Origin: Sinorhizobium garamanticum | GTDB taxonomy: Bacteria > Pseudomonadota > Alphaproteobacteria > Rhizobiales > Rhizobiaceae | Length of the DNA stretch: 64,000 bases | Reading direction: 5' to 3' | Assembly: GCF_029892065.1 (NCBI RefSeq) | Contig: NZ_CP120373.1 | Location: 2,859,001-2,923,000 of the forward strand | Shown here: in pieces, positions 48,665 to 57,492 of the stretch | How positions within the stretch are numbered: position 1 is the stretch's first letter | How the letters are laid out: the number at the start of each line of letters is the position of its first letter | Notes under the pieces: model-generated | The model's database searches: none | What the model was told of the DNA's origin: nothing | Seen by the model: the letters and a program-made list of their open reading frames with translations, nothing else | Position numbers and translations under genes: made by a program

Positions 48665-49321
48665 TCATTCGATCAGCAGCAAGCCGCGCTTGCTGTCGCC
48701 ATCGAATGTATCCATTGCCGAGAACAGCCGTTCCCGTTCGATCAGCCACGGCTTGTAATTTTCGTTCACATCGAGAACGAAGACCATGTCTTCCGCCTCC
48801 AGATACCCGCCGACCGGGGAGTGGTGCCCGACGCCGTCGCCGAAGATCTTTTCGCGGGTGAAATTGACGATGTAGCGGCGGCCGGGATCGTTGGCGCGCT
48901 TCATATGCTCGAGAAACTCCTCCGCCGTCAGATCCCGCAGAACCGACACCTTCCGGCCGGTCTTCGCTCGCGCGACTTCGGCAAGTTCATCGAGCGCGAG
49001 CCCCATGAAGCAAAACCCGGTCCAGCACTTGCCCGTGCCTTCGAGGACCTCGGCTTCGGTCGTCTCCTCTTCTCCGATGGAGCGGAACGCATTGGCGATG
49101 CTGGCTGGGCCGCAACGCGAGCCGTTCGATTGCCACGTGATGTCCTTGTCGAACGCGGCGGCCACCGGGAGCTGCCAGGCGCGATCCACCAGTTCCGGCG
49201 TGCGAATGACAGCGGATTGGATCGCTTCGGACGAAACGCCGGACGGGACAGCGGCGAAATAGGCAGCGCCGCAAAGCACGCAGACGCCGACCGCTATGGC
49301 GAAAACCAGACCGCGCTTCAT
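48665..49321 (-). CDS. Phytochelatin-synthase-like cysteine peptidase, membrane-anchored
   Basis: A 218-residue papain-like protein with an N-terminal hydrophobic segment 'LVFAIAVGVCVLCGAAYFAAV' (signal or anchor). The catalytic triad of phytochelatin synthase is complete: Cys70 in 'SRCGPASIANAF', His166 in 'VGHHSPVGGYLEAEDMV', Asp184 in 'VLDVNENYKPWL'. It lacks the variable C-terminal metal-sensing domain of the plant enzymes, like the short bacterial members, which mainly remove Gly from glutathione or its conjugates. A periplasmic site is inferred. Start at 49321 has GAGG upstream. Flanked on both sides by RIME1-like elements. Confidence 0.88.
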   Translation of the reverse strand: MKRGLVFAIAVGVCVLCGAAYFAAVPSGVSSEAIQSAVIRTPELVDRAWQLPVAAAFDKDITWQSNGSRCGPASIANAFRSIGEEETTEAEVLEGTGKCWTGFCFMGLALDELAEVARAKTGRKVSVLRDLTAEEFLEHMKRANDPGRRYIVNFTREKIFGDGVGHHSPVGGYLEAEDMVFVLDVNENYKPWLIERERLFSAMDTFDGDSKRGLLLIE

Positions 49322-49344
49322 GGCGGGGACCTCGACCGGGCAGA

Positions 49345-49447
49345 CTACAGCGCCGCGCGTCTTGTCAGACGCGCAAAGGACGCTGTAGCACTTTGAAGTG
49401 CTGCATGTTTTATCCTTAAATCGGATACGATTTAAGGAAACATGCAG
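49345..49447 (-). repeat. RIME1-like element
   Basis: Complete reverse copy: CTACAGCG...GCGCGTCTTGTCAGACGCGC...CGCTGTAG, CACTTTGAAGTGCTGCATG, and TCCTTAAATCGGATACGATTTAAGGA. Lies 23 bp upstream of the peptidase gene start, so it may be within its leader or promoter. Confidence 0.85.
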
Positions 49448-49550
49448 TAGGAACAATGCCCGATGAAGGTCGCAGGATCAATTAGAACCGCGGCGCGTCG
49501 CCGTCCGTCGGATGACAGAATTCACGGCTGCGTCTTACGTGTTAAACCCG

Positions 49551-50885
49551 TTAGCGCCCGTTTGCCGCCGTCACGCGCCAGACCGCATTGCCGACATCGT
49601 CGGCCACCAGCAAGGCGCCTTTCTTGTCGATCGCCACGCCGACCGGGCGCCCCAAGGCCTTGTCGTCCTTGTCGATGAAGCCGGTCAGGACGTCCTTCGG
49701 CTGGCCGGCGGGTTTGCCGTCGCGGAAGGGCACAAAGATCACCTTGTAGCCGCTGCGCACGCTGCGGTTCCACGAGCCGTGCTGGCCGATGAAGGCGCCG
49801 TTGCCGTAATCCGGCCCGAGCCGCGCGCCGTTGGCGAATGTCAGCCCCAGCGAGGCAGTGTGGGCGCCGAGCGCGTAGTCGGGCTTGATCGCCTTCTCGA
49901 CGAGGTCCGGGCGCGGCGGCTTGACGCGCTCGTCGACGTTCTGGCCGAAATAGCTGTAGGGCCAGCCGTAGAAGCCGCCATCGCGTACGGAGGTCATGTA
50001 GTCCGGCACGAGGTCGTCGCCGAGCTCGTCACGCTCGTTGACGGCGACCCAGAGCCTGCCGTCGTCTGGATTCCAGGAAAGCCCGTTCGGGTTCCTGAGG
50101 CCAGAGGCAAAGACGCGCGTGCGGCGGCTGGCGAGATCGACCTCCAGAACGGCGGCGCGGTTTTGCTCCGCCTCGATGCCGTTTTCGCCGACATTGCTGT
50201 TGGATCCGACGGTGACGTAGAGCTTGCGGCCGTCGCGGCTGGCGATCACGTCCTTGGTCCAGTGATGGTTGAGGTCTCCCGCGGGCAAATCGACGATCTT
50301 CTCGGGCGCTGCCGTCATTCGGGTCTCGCCTTCGGCATAGGGGAAGGCGACGAGGGCATCGGTGTTCGCGACGTAGAGCCTGCCTCTGGAAAGTGTCATG
50401 CCGAAGGGGGAGTTGAGACCCTCGATGAAAGCACTGCGCTGATCGGCGACACCATCGCCGTTGGTGTCACGCAAGAGTGTGATGCGGTTGGCGCTCTCGG
50501 TGGCGGCGCCGGCGCGCTTCTGTGCCTGATCCGTGAAGACCTTCTTGATGCTGAAGCCTTCGTCATGCTTGGCGGGTGCATTGCTTTCGGCAACCAGCAC
50601 GTCGCCGTTCGGCAGCACATGGAGCCAGCGGGGATGATCGAGGCCGCTTGCAAACGCGTTCACCTGCAACCCCTTTGCCGCCTTCGGCCTAGCGCCCTCA
50701 GGCCAGCCCTTCGCTTCGGCGATGTTGACCGTCGGGATCAGCGTGCGGCTGGGCGCCGGCAGCTTCGGATCGGGGCCATAGCCGCCGCTTTGCTCCGCAC
50801 GCCCTTGTGCCGAAACGCTGGCGCAAGCCGCGGCGAGCGCACCGGTGAGGACGATAGCGACAATTCCAAGCGAACCGGTCTTCAT
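49551..50885 (-). CDS. Exported PQQ-type sugar dehydrogenase (beta-propeller)
   Basis: A 444-residue six-bladed propeller of the GSDH/YliI (soluble aldose sugar dehydrogenase) family. An N-terminal signal 'LGIVAIVLTGALAAACASVSA' directs export; the Cys might be a lipid site, but the lipobox is imperfect. Typical blocks: 'GLDHPRWLHVLPNGDVLVAE', 'HHWTKDVIASRDGRKLYVTVGSNSN' in pieces, 'ASGLRNPNGLSWNPDDGRLWV', 'GAHTASLGLTFANG' and 'HGSWNRSVRSGYKVIFVPF'. Relatives oxidise aldoses with PQQ in the periplasm. Cofactor genes are not in the window. Divergent from the TRAP operon. Confidence 0.88.
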   Translation of the reverse strand: MKTGSLGIVAIVLTGALAAACASVSAQGRAEQSGGYGPDPKLPAPSRTLIPTVNIAEAKGWPEGARPKAAKGLQVNAFASGLDHPRWLHVLPNGDVLVAESNAPAKHDEGFSIKKVFTDQAQKRAGAATESANRITLLRDTNGDGVADQRSAFIEGLNSPFGMTLSRGRLYVANTDALVAFPYAEGETRMTAAPEKIVDLPAGDLNHHWTKDVIASRDGRKLYVTVGSNSNVGENGIEAEQNRAAVLEVDLASRRTRVFASGLRNPNGLSWNPDDGRLWVAVNERDELGDDLVPDYMTSVRDGGFYGWPYSYFGQNVDERVKPPRPDLVEKAIKPDYALGAHTASLGLTFANGARLGPDYGNGAFIGQHGSWNRSVRSGYKVIFVPFRDGKPAGQPKDVLTGFIDKDDKALGRPVGVAIDKKGALLVADDVGNAVWRVTAANGR

Positions 50886-51070
50886 CTCGCATCCTTCGAG
50901 CGGAAATGCCTCGTGCCCCTACACAAGACTTAGATCCGCTCCAGATTATTTCTTGTGCGCTCCTAACACGGGCGTCCGACCATCGTTCCCTGCAATCTTT
51001 GCTTGGGGCGGCAGAGAGGAGTATTCTTTAACGCTTAGGCGAAAAAAGCCTATGTTTTCGGGAGGAAAAG

Positions 51071-52213
51071 ATGAAGCGTAGAACCCAGTTTGGGGGGAGG
51101 ACGTCGCGTCGCAAATTCCTTGGCGGCGCAGCAATGGCCGGGGCGGCGATGGTCGCTGCACCAAGCATCGTCAAGGCACAGGGGCCAGTGAACATGCGCT
51201 GGCAGAGCACCTGGCCTTCGAAGGACATCTTTCACGAATTTGCGCTCGATTTCGCCAAGAAGGTCAACGACATGACCGGCGGAGACCTCAAGATCGAGGT
51301 GTTGCCGGCGGGGGCCGTGGTGCCGGCCTTCGGCCTGCTCGATGCCGTCTCGGAAGGGACGCTCGACGGCGGCCACGGCGTTGTCGTCTACCACTACGGC
51401 AAACAAACGGCGCTGGCGCTGTGGGGCTCGGGGCCGGGCTTCGCCATGGATGCCAACATGCTGCTTGCCTGGCACAAATACGGTGGCGGCAAGGAACTGC
51501 TCGCAAAGCTCTATGAATCGATCGGCGCCAATGTCGTCTCGTTCCTCTATGGGCCAATGCCGACGCAGCCGCTCGGCTGGTTCAAGGAGCCGGTGGCCAA
51601 GGCCGAGGATCTTCAGGGCCTGAAGTTCCGCACCGTCGGCATTTCCATTGATGTGTTCACCGGTCTCGGCGCGGCGGTCAACGCGCTGCCGGGCGGCGAA
51701 ATCGTCGCGGCGCTGGACCGCGGCCTGCTCGACGCGGCCGAGTTCAACAATGCCTCGTCCGACCGGGTCCTCGGTTTCCCGGATGTCTCGAAGATCTGCA
51801 TGCTGCAGAGCTATCACCAGAATGCCGAGCAGTTCGAGATCATGTTCAACAAGACGAAGTTCGATGCCCTGCCTGATCAGATGAAGGCCATCATCACCAA
51901 TGCGGTCGAGGCGGCATCGCAGGACATGCACTGGAAGGCGATCGACCGCTATTCGAAAGACTATGTGGAGATGCAGACGACCGACAAGGTCAAGTTCTAC
52001 AAAACGCCGGACGCCATCCTCAAGAAACAATTGGAGATCTACGACGAGGTCGTGAAGAAGAAGGCTGCGGAAAACCCGATATTCAAGGAGATCATACTCT
52101 CCCAGATCGCCTTTGCCGAGCGGGCAACGCGGTGGGAGCAGGACACCGTCGTCGGCCGTCGGCTGGCGTTCGATCACTACTTCGGACAGGACGGCGTGGC
52201 GAAGGAGTTCTGA
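51071..52213 (+). CDS. TRAP transporter substrate-binding protein (DctP family)
   Basis: A 380-residue periplasmic protein with a twin-arginine signal peptide: 'TSRRKFLGGAAMAGAAMVAA' with cleavage near 'VKAQG'. The DctP domain follows, starting 'VNMRWQSTWPSKDIFHEFA', with the substrate-carboxylate Arg in 'LQGLKFRTVGI' and later 'GGEIVAALDRGLLDAAEFNN'. This resembles TakP-type proteins binding 2-oxo acids or lactate. A Tat signal is common in this subgroup. First gene of dctP-dctQ-dctM order; a strong hairpin follows it, so it is probably made in excess over the membrane subunits. Confidence 0.92.
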   Translation: MKRRTQFGGRTSRRKFLGGAAMAGAAMVAAPSIVKAQGPVNMRWQSTWPSKDIFHEFALDFAKKVNDMTGGDLKIEVLPAGAVVPAFGLLDAVSEGTLDGGHGVVVYHYGKQTALALWGSGPGFAMDANMLLAWHKYGGGKELLAKLYESIGANVVSFLYGPMPTQPLGWFKEPVAKAEDLQGLKFRTVGISIDVFTGLGAAVNALPGGEIVAALDRGLLDAAEFNNASSDRVLGFPDVSKICMLQSYHQNAEQFEIMFNKTKFDALPDQMKAIITNAVEAASQDMHWKAIDRYSKDYVEMQTTDKVKFYKTPDAILKKQLEIYDEVVKKKAAENPIFKEIILSQIAFAERATRWEQDTVVGRRLAFDHYFGQDGVAKEF

Positions 52214-52226
52214 CCCGTAAGTTCAG

Positions 52227-52254
52227 GCATCACCGGGCAGCGACCCGGTGATGC
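52227..52254 (+). terminator. Intercistronic hairpin in the TRAP operon
   Basis: A perfect 11-bp stem GCATCACCGGG / CCCGGTGATGC with loop CAGCGA, 13 nt after the binding-protein stop and 33 nt before the small-permease start. No T-run. Such hairpins after binding-protein genes protect the upstream mRNA or attenuate transcription, giving more binding protein than permease. Confidence 0.75.
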
Positions 52255-52287
52255 TGCTGATCAGGTATGCGCCATCGGGGGGCACGC

Positions 52288-52956
52288 GTGAACGTTCAGC
52301 ATTTTCTGCTCAGGATCGATGCAATTAGCGTGTGGGTCGGGAAGGCCGCAGCGTGGCTCATCATCGGCCTGATGACGCTTGTCTGCGTCGAGGTCTTCAA
52401 GCGCTACATCATGAACATGCCGACCGCGTGGATCTTCGACGCCAGCAACATGTTCTACGGCACGCTGTTCATGCTGGCCGGAGCCTACGGGCTGGCGCAA
52501 AATGCCCACGTGCGCGGCGATTTTCTCTATAGCTCGCTCAGGCCGCGAATACAGGCCGGGCTCGATCTCGTGCTCTACATCCTCTTCTTCCTGCCCGGCA
52601 TCGCAGCCCTCGTTTACGCGGGCTATGACTACGCGGCGCTTTCGTGGCGGATCGGCGAGCATTCGACGGTGACGGCGGAAGGGCCGCCGATCTATTATTT
52701 CAAGACGATCATCCCGATAGCAGGCGCGCTCGTGATGGTGCAGGGGATCGCCGAGATCGCTCGCTGCATCGTGTGTCTCAGAACCGGGGAATGGCCAAGC
52801 CGCCTGCGCGACGTCGAGGAGATCGACGTGGTCGCCGAGCAGCTCGCCGACAGCGAATATGTTGACGAGGAAGCGCGCAAGGCGGCGATCGAGCGGGCGC
52901 AGAACATCGAAAAGGCGGCCCGGCAACGGGGCATGGGGGGAGAGGTCGAACCGTGA
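52288..52956 (+). CDS. TRAP transporter small permease (DctQ family)
   Basis: About 222 residues with four membrane spans: 'AAWLIIGLMTLVCVEVF', 'MFYGTLFMLAGAYGLAQNAHVRGDF', 'LDLVLYILFFLPGIAALVYAG' and 'IIPIAGALVMVQGIAEIARC', the DctQ pattern with 'HVRGDF' between spans 2 and 3. The last 50 residues are an acidic, charged tail ('DVVAEQLADSEYVDEEARK') longer than usual. GTG at 52288, with GGGGGG upstream, is preferred; an ATG at 52267 is the alternative. Overlaps the large permease gene by 4 nt. Confidence 0.9.
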   Translation: MNVQHFLLRIDAISVWVGKAAAWLIIGLMTLVCVEVFKRYIMNMPTAWIFDASNMFYGTLFMLAGAYGLAQNAHVRGDFLYSSLRPRIQAGLDLVLYILFFLPGIAALVYAGYDYAALSWRIGEHSTVTAEGPPIYYFKTIIPIAGALVMVQGIAEIARCIVCLRTGEWPSRLRDVEEIDVVAEQLADSEYVDEEARKAAIERAQNIEKAARQRGMGGEVEP

Positions 52957-54695
52957 GCGATCCGTTCCTTGGAATGACGATGCTGGTGCTGATCATCGTC
53001 GTGATCATCATGGGCTTCCCGACCGCCTTCACGCTGATGGGCCTCGGCATGCTCTTCGGCTTCTACGCATTCTACAATCCGGCCGAGCACTGGATCGACA
53101 ATCGCGTCTTCGACCTGATGGTCCAGCGCACCTACGGGGCGATGACCAACGACGTCCTGATCTCGATCCCCCTCTTCGTGCTGATGGGTTACGTGATGGA
53201 GCGCGGCGCGCTCGTCGACAAGATGTTCCATAGCATCCAGCTTTCTTTCCGGCGGGTGCCGGCGTCGCTGGCCGTCGCGACGCTGATCGTCTGCACCTTC
53301 TGGGGAATCGCCAGTGGCCTCGTCGGTGCAGTCGTGGTGCTGATGGGGGTTATCGCCATGAACCCGATGCTGCGGGCGGGCTACGACGTCAAGCTCGCCT
53401 CCGGCGTGATCACCGCGGGCGGCACGCTCGGCATCCTCATCCCGCCCTCGGTGATGATCATCGTCTATGCGGCGGTCGCGGGGCAATCGGTGGTCAAGCT
53501 CTATGCCGCCACGATGTTGCCGGGCTTCTTCCTGTCGTTCCTCTATCTCGCCTATATTCTCGGCTGGGCGGCGATCAATCCGAAGATCGCGCCGTCCTTG
53601 CCCGAGGAACAGACACGGGTTCCGGTCGCCTCCTGGATGGGCAGCCTTCAGGCAGCCTACTCGCCAAACATGCTGGCCGGGCTCTTCCGTGCCCTGGTCT
53701 CGCCGTCGAAGGCGATGGCGCTCGAGACGGCCGAGGGGCGGGTTACCTATTGGCGGCTCGTCAGGAATTTCGGCGCGGCCCTCGTGCCCTTCTCGCTGAC
53801 CGCCTTCACGCTCGCGCTCGTGTGGTGGTATGTCGTCATCCATCCGCAGGCCTCCGCCGAGGCGGAAGCGCCGGAGGGGCTGGAACAGCTCGGCGCGCCC
53901 GCCGCCGATGCCGGGCCGGCAGTCGTCAATGGGCCGACGACCGCTTTCTACGTCTCCTTCGGTATCGCCGCCGCAATCGCCGCCGTGGTTCTCGCCCGCT
54001 ACTACCGCAACATGAGCGCGGAGCGGCTCCAGGTGATGAAGATGCTCGTCTCTTCGGTCCTGCCGCTAGGCATCCTCACCGTCGTCGTGCTCGCCGTCAT
54101 CCTTTTCGGCATCACGACTGCGACTGAATCCGCGGCGGTCGGTGCAGCCGGCGCTTTCCTGCTCGGCTTCCAGGCGCGCACGCTCAACTGGAAACGGACC
54201 AAGGAGGCGGTGTTCCTGACGGCGAAGACCACGGCCATGGTGTGCTGGCTCTTCGTCGGCTCGGCGCTCTTCTCCGCCGTCTTCGCCATCCTCGGCGGGC
54301 AGGCGCTGATCGAGCAATGGGTGCTCGCGCTCGATCTCACGCCCGTGCAGTTCATGATCCTGTCGCAGGCGATCATCTTCCTCCTCGGCTGGCCGCTCGA
54401 ATGGACCGAGATCATCATCATCTTCGTGCCGATCTTCCTGCCGATGCTGAGGCACTTCGACATCGACCCGGTGCTCTGGGGCGTGCTTGTCTTCGTCAAC
54501 CTGCAGGCGGCCTTCCTGTCGCCGCCGGTGGCGATGTCGGCCTACTACCTGAAAGGCGTCTCGCCGCCGCATGTCACCCTGAACCAGATCTTTGCCGGCA
54601 TGATGCCTTACATGCTGATCGTCATCCTCTGCATGATCATCATGTATCTCTGGCCCGGCATGGCGCTCTGGCTGCCGGAATATCTCTACGGATAA
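52953..54695 (+). CDS. TRAP transporter large permease (DctM family)
   Basis: A 580-residue permease with about 13-14 spans. Family blocks: 'PTAFTLMGLGMLFGF', 'IPLFVLMGYVMERGAL', 'GIASGLVGAVVVLMGVIA', 'GGTLGILIPPSVMIIVYA' in the first half and 'TESAAVGAAGAFLLG', 'WPLEWTEIIIIFVPIFLPM', 'LQAAFLSPPVAMSAYYLKG' in the second. A hydrophilic insert of about 100 residues and an extra pair of spans occur in the middle (about 230-350), making it longer than typical 430-residue DctM; this long form is known with TakP-like binding proteins. Couples Na+ or H+ flow to uptake. Confidence 0.92.
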   Translation: MSDPFLGMTMLVLIIVVIIMGFPTAFTLMGLGMLFGFYAFYNPAEHWIDNRVFDLMVQRTYGAMTNDVLISIPLFVLMGYVMERGALVDKMFHSIQLSFRRVPASLAVATLIVCTFWGIASGLVGAVVVLMGVIAMNPMLRAGYDVKLASGVITAGGTLGILIPPSVMIIVYAAVAGQSVVKLYAATMLPGFFLSFLYLAYILGWAAINPKIAPSLPEEQTRVPVASWMGSLQAAYSPNMLAGLFRALVSPSKAMALETAEGRVTYWRLVRNFGAALVPFSLTAFTLALVWWYVVIHPQASAEAEAPEGLEQLGAPAADAGPAVVNGPTTAFYVSFGIAAAIAAVVLARYYRNMSAERLQVMKMLVSSVLPLGILTVVVLAVILFGITTATESAAVGAAGAFLLGFQARTLNWKRTKEAVFLTAKTTAMVCWLFVGSALFSAVFAILGGQALIEQWVLALDLTPVQFMILSQAIIFLLGWPLEWTEIIIIFVPIFLPMLRHFDIDPVLWGVLVFVNLQAAFLSPPVAMSAYYLKGVSPPHVTLNQIFAGMMPYMLIVILCMIIMYLWPGMALWLPEYLYG

Positions 54696-54758
54696 AACAT
54701 GCAGCAATTCAAAGTGCTGCAGCGTCCTTTGCGCGTCTGATAAGACGCGCGGCGCTGT
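54696..54758 (+). repeat. RIME1-like element, second half
   Basis: AACATGCAGCAATTCAAAGTG linker plus the CTGCAGCGTCCTTTGCGCGT/TGATAA/ACGCGCGGCGCTGTG stem, directly after the dctM stop codon. The CCTTAAATCGG palindrome is missing. It could act as the operon's 3' hairpin. Confidence 0.82.
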
Positions 54759-54844
54759 GGGCACCGCAACGTATCCGCACATTCTTGCCTCGCCTCACGC
54801 CCTTGTGGTAACTTGGCGTCTTTCCGCCCATGGGGAGAACGAAG

Positions 54845-55447
54845 ATGGCGCGGAGCATTTCGTATCTTCTTTGCGTCCCTGTTCTTGGCCTCCTACTTTC
54901 GGCCTCCGCCGTGGCGGGGCCGCTGCATGACGCTGCGAGGGAGGGCGATGTCGGACGGGTGAAGGAACTCATCGACCAGGGCGCCAAGGTGGCGGAACCG
55001 GACGACTCCGGCGAGCCCGCTTTGCTGATCGCCGCGCTTGCCGGAAAGAGCGATGTCGTCACGCTTCTCCTGGAGCGGGGCACCGATATCGAGATCCGCA
55101 ACAAGGGCGGGCTGACCGCGCTGCATGCGGCCGCCTATGGCGGAAGCCTCGACACCGTGAAGCTGCTCGTCGAAAAGGGCGCAGCAGTCAACGACGACAA
55201 GAATTTCTACAAGATGACGCCGCTCCATGCGGCAGCCGAAGAGGGCCATGCGGACGTGGTGGCTTTTCTGCTCACCAATCAGGCGGTGGTCGAAGCGAAG
55301 GAAAGAAACGGCTACACGCCTCTGACCCAGGCGGGGTGGCGGGAGCACTGGGATGCGGCGGGGCTGCTGCTCAAGGCGGGTGCCGTCTGCCAGGGCGCCG
55401 ATCTCGTCGGCGAATGGCTCTACACCGAGTGTACCAAGCGGAAATGA
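54845..55447 (+). CDS. Exported ankyrin-repeat protein
   Basis: A 200-residue protein with a Sec signal 'ISYLLCVPVLGLLLSASAVAG' and four to five ankyrin repeats: 'PLHDAAREGDVGRVKELIDQG', 'PALLIAALAGKSDVVTLLLERG', 'TALHAAAYGGSLDTVKLLVEKG', 'TPLHAAAEEGHADVVAFLL' and 'TPLTQAGWREHWDAAGLLL' (all listed in part). The C-terminus has two Cys that may pair. Expected to mediate protein-protein contacts in the periplasm. GGGGAGAA precedes the ATG. It is followed 37 nt later by the YHS gene; the pair recalls exported ankyrin proteins next to peroxide or metal defence genes, but no partner is certain. Confidence 0.9.
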   Translation: MARSISYLLCVPVLGLLLSASAVAGPLHDAAREGDVGRVKELIDQGAKVAEPDDSGEPALLIAALAGKSDVVTLLLERGTDIEIRNKGGLTALHAAAYGGSLDTVKLLVEKGAAVNDDKNFYKMTPLHAAAEEGHADVVAFLLTNQAVVEAKERNGYTPLTQAGWREHWDAAGLLLKAGAVCQGADLVGEWLYTECTKRK

Positions 55448-55484
55448 CGCCTGCAGCGCAGCGAACGGAGTTCGGAGGACTGTC

Positions 55485-56021
55485 ATGAGGGACATTCAAG
55501 GCAAGAGTGGGCATCGCAAACACGGGATCCGGATCGCGGTCGCGCTCGGTGCAGCGACCATCCTCTTCTCCTTGGGCGGGGTCGCGAGTGCAGAAGAGCC
55601 CGTAAACACGGGCTATTTCGGCGACGTCGCTATCAAGGGCTATGACCCAGTCGCTTACTTCACCGAGAACAAGGCAGTCGAGGGATCGCCGAAATATTCA
55701 CACCGCTGGCTCGGCGCGAACTGGCACTTCGCCAGCGCCGAACATCGCGACCTCTTCATGCGCGAGCCTTCAAAATACGCTCCGCAATATGGCGGCTATT
55801 GCGCCGACGGCGTCTCCTTCGGGACGGTGACCACCAATATCGACCCGAAGGCGTGGCGCATCATCGACGGCAAGCTCTATATCAGCTACGACCCGGGTGC
55901 GGCCGACGGCTTCGAAAAGAACCCGAACAAGGTCGTCGATTCACAGAAGCATTGGTCCGAGGTGCAGCAGACGCTGGTCAGTGAAAAGCTGCAGACGAAC
56001 TGGCAGGCGAGCGCCAAGTGA
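55485..56021 (+). CDS. Exported YHS-domain protein
   Basis: A 178-residue exported protein: signal 'IRIAVALGAATILFSLGGVASA', then 'IKGYDPVAYFTENKAVEGSP' and 'HFASAEHRDLFMREPSKYAPQYGGYCADG', the pattern of YHS-like domains in secreted proteobacterial proteins. The Cys in 'GGYCADG' is single, so metal binding, if any, uses other ligands. Function unknown; possibly metal or redox homeostasis. GGAGGACTGTC precedes the ATG. Co-directional with the ankyrin gene and probably in one transcript. Confidence 0.9.
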   Translation: MRDIQGKSGHRKHGIRIAVALGAATILFSLGGVASAEEPVNTGYFGDVAIKGYDPVAYFTENKAVEGSPKYSHRWLGANWHFASAEHRDLFMREPSKYAPQYGGYCADGVSFGTVTTNIDPKAWRIIDGKLYISYDPGAADGFEKNPNKVVDSQKHWSEVQQTLVSEKLQTNWQASAK

Positions 56022-56075
56022 GGCGTTGCGAAGCGGCCGCGACACCCTGTTCGCGGCCGACGGCGTTCAAAATCC

Positions 56076-57311
56076 TCACGCTGGCAATGGCGCCGGCTCG
56101 GCCTTGGCCTTGGGGAAGGGTCTGAAGGTCAAGGCGATCAGGAAGGCGCCGATCCCGATGCCCCAGGCGCCGATATAGAGCCAACCGTAGCTGGCGAAGG
56201 TGTCGTAGATCAGGCCGCCGGCCAGGGGACCGGTTGCCATGCCCAGGCTGCCCGCCATGGCCGTTCCACCAATGACGGTGCCCATCATGCGCAGGGGAAA
56301 ATTCTCGCGGGCGATCACGGCGTAAAGCGGCATGACGCCGGCGTAGATAAAGCCGAACACCGCCGCCACGGCATAAAAGGCGCCAAGATCGCGGACGAAA
56401 AAATACGCCAATGCGCCGAACGCCTGCAGCAGCAGCCCTGAAACCAGGACGCGCTTGGCACCGAACCGGTCCCCGAAAAGACCGAAGACGACGCGACCCG
56501 CCATGCCTGCCAGCCCTTCCACGCTGTAGATCGAGACCGCCGCAATCATCGGGATGCCGCAGCTTATCGCGTAACTCACCGTATGGAAGATCGGGCCCGA
56601 GTGCGTGGCGCAACAGAAGAAGTTCGTCAGAAACAGGATGATGAACTGGGGCGATCTCATCGCCCGTCCGACGGACATGTCGGGCTGTTCTCCATCCGGC
56701 GAAGCGACGGCATTTTGGCCTTCGAGAGCGGGCGGGCGGCGTACGAGCAGCGCGACCGGGACCATCACAGCCCCGGTAAAGGCGGCGATGATCAGAAGAG
56801 AGGTTCTCCAATCGTAGATGGTCACGAGCCAGGCCGCGAAGGGAGACATGGTCATGGGCGCCATTCCCATACCGGCCGACACAAGAGACACGGCAAGGCT
56901 GCGATGCGTGTCGAACCAGCCGGTCACGCAGGCCATCATCGGGGCAAAGATCGCGGCGGTAGCGCCGCCAACAGCCAGTCCGAAAACGAGTTGAAACTCG
57001 ATGAGAGAGGTCGCTTGGCTCGCCAAGGCGAGGGCTGCGGCCAAGACAGCCGAGCCGATCGAAACGACAAGGCGAGGCCCCCAGCGGTCCGACAGAGTGC
57101 CCCAGATCATGCTTGCCAGCGCCATGGCGATAAACCCGATGGTCATGGCACTGGAAACACCGGTGACGGACCACCCGGTATCGCGGGAAATGGGCAGCAG
57201 AAAAACCGGCAGCGAAAACATGGCGCCGATTGCGATGCAGCCCAACAGGCCACCGGCGGCGACGATTACCCAGCGATATGGACTTTGTGTCTGAATCTGC
57301 GCATTCGACAT
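56076..57311 (-). CDS. MFS transporter
   Basis: A 411-residue carrier with 12 predicted spans. The MFS loop 2-3 motif is 'GTLSDRWGPRLVVSIG' and its second-half repeat 'GRVVFGLFGDRFGAKRVLV'. The layout resembles the oxalate/formate- and monocarboxylate-type (OFA/MCT-like) branch, with 'PVFLLPISRDTGWSVTGVSSAM' at the start. Likely substrate is a small organic anion, but this is inference. Start at 57311 has GAGG upstream; the frame extends to 57329. Convergent with the YHS gene. Confidence 0.9.
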   Translation of the reverse strand: MSNAQIQTQSPYRWVIVAAGGLLGCIAIGAMFSLPVFLLPISRDTGWSVTGVSSAMTIGFIAMALASMIWGTLSDRWGPRLVVSIGSAVLAAALALASQATSLIEFQLVFGLAVGGATAAIFAPMMACVTGWFDTHRSLAVSLVSAGMGMAPMTMSPFAAWLVTIYDWRTSLLIIAAFTGAVMVPVALLVRRPPALEGQNAVASPDGEQPDMSVGRAMRSPQFIILFLTNFFCCATHSGPIFHTVSYAISCGIPMIAAVSIYSVEGLAGMAGRVVFGLFGDRFGAKRVLVSGLLLQAFGALAYFFVRDLGAFYAVAAVFGFIYAGVMPLYAVIARENFPLRMMGTVIGGTAMAGSLGMATGPLAGGLIYDTFASYGWLYIGAWGIGIGAFLIALTFRPFPKAKAEPAPLPA

Positions 57312-57492
57312 GGAAAGACCTCGTGGCAAAATTGGTGACGCCAGGCCCCAGATGAGCGGCGCTTCTCAAAGACGAACGAGTTGCTTGAAAATCGACATGC
57401 CTCAAAAGAATTCCGCAGCTGGCGTTGCGCGATATGCCGCCTCCGGCTCGCCGTCGCTTCTGGGTGCGCGTTCGGCGGCAGATCGCGCAACC

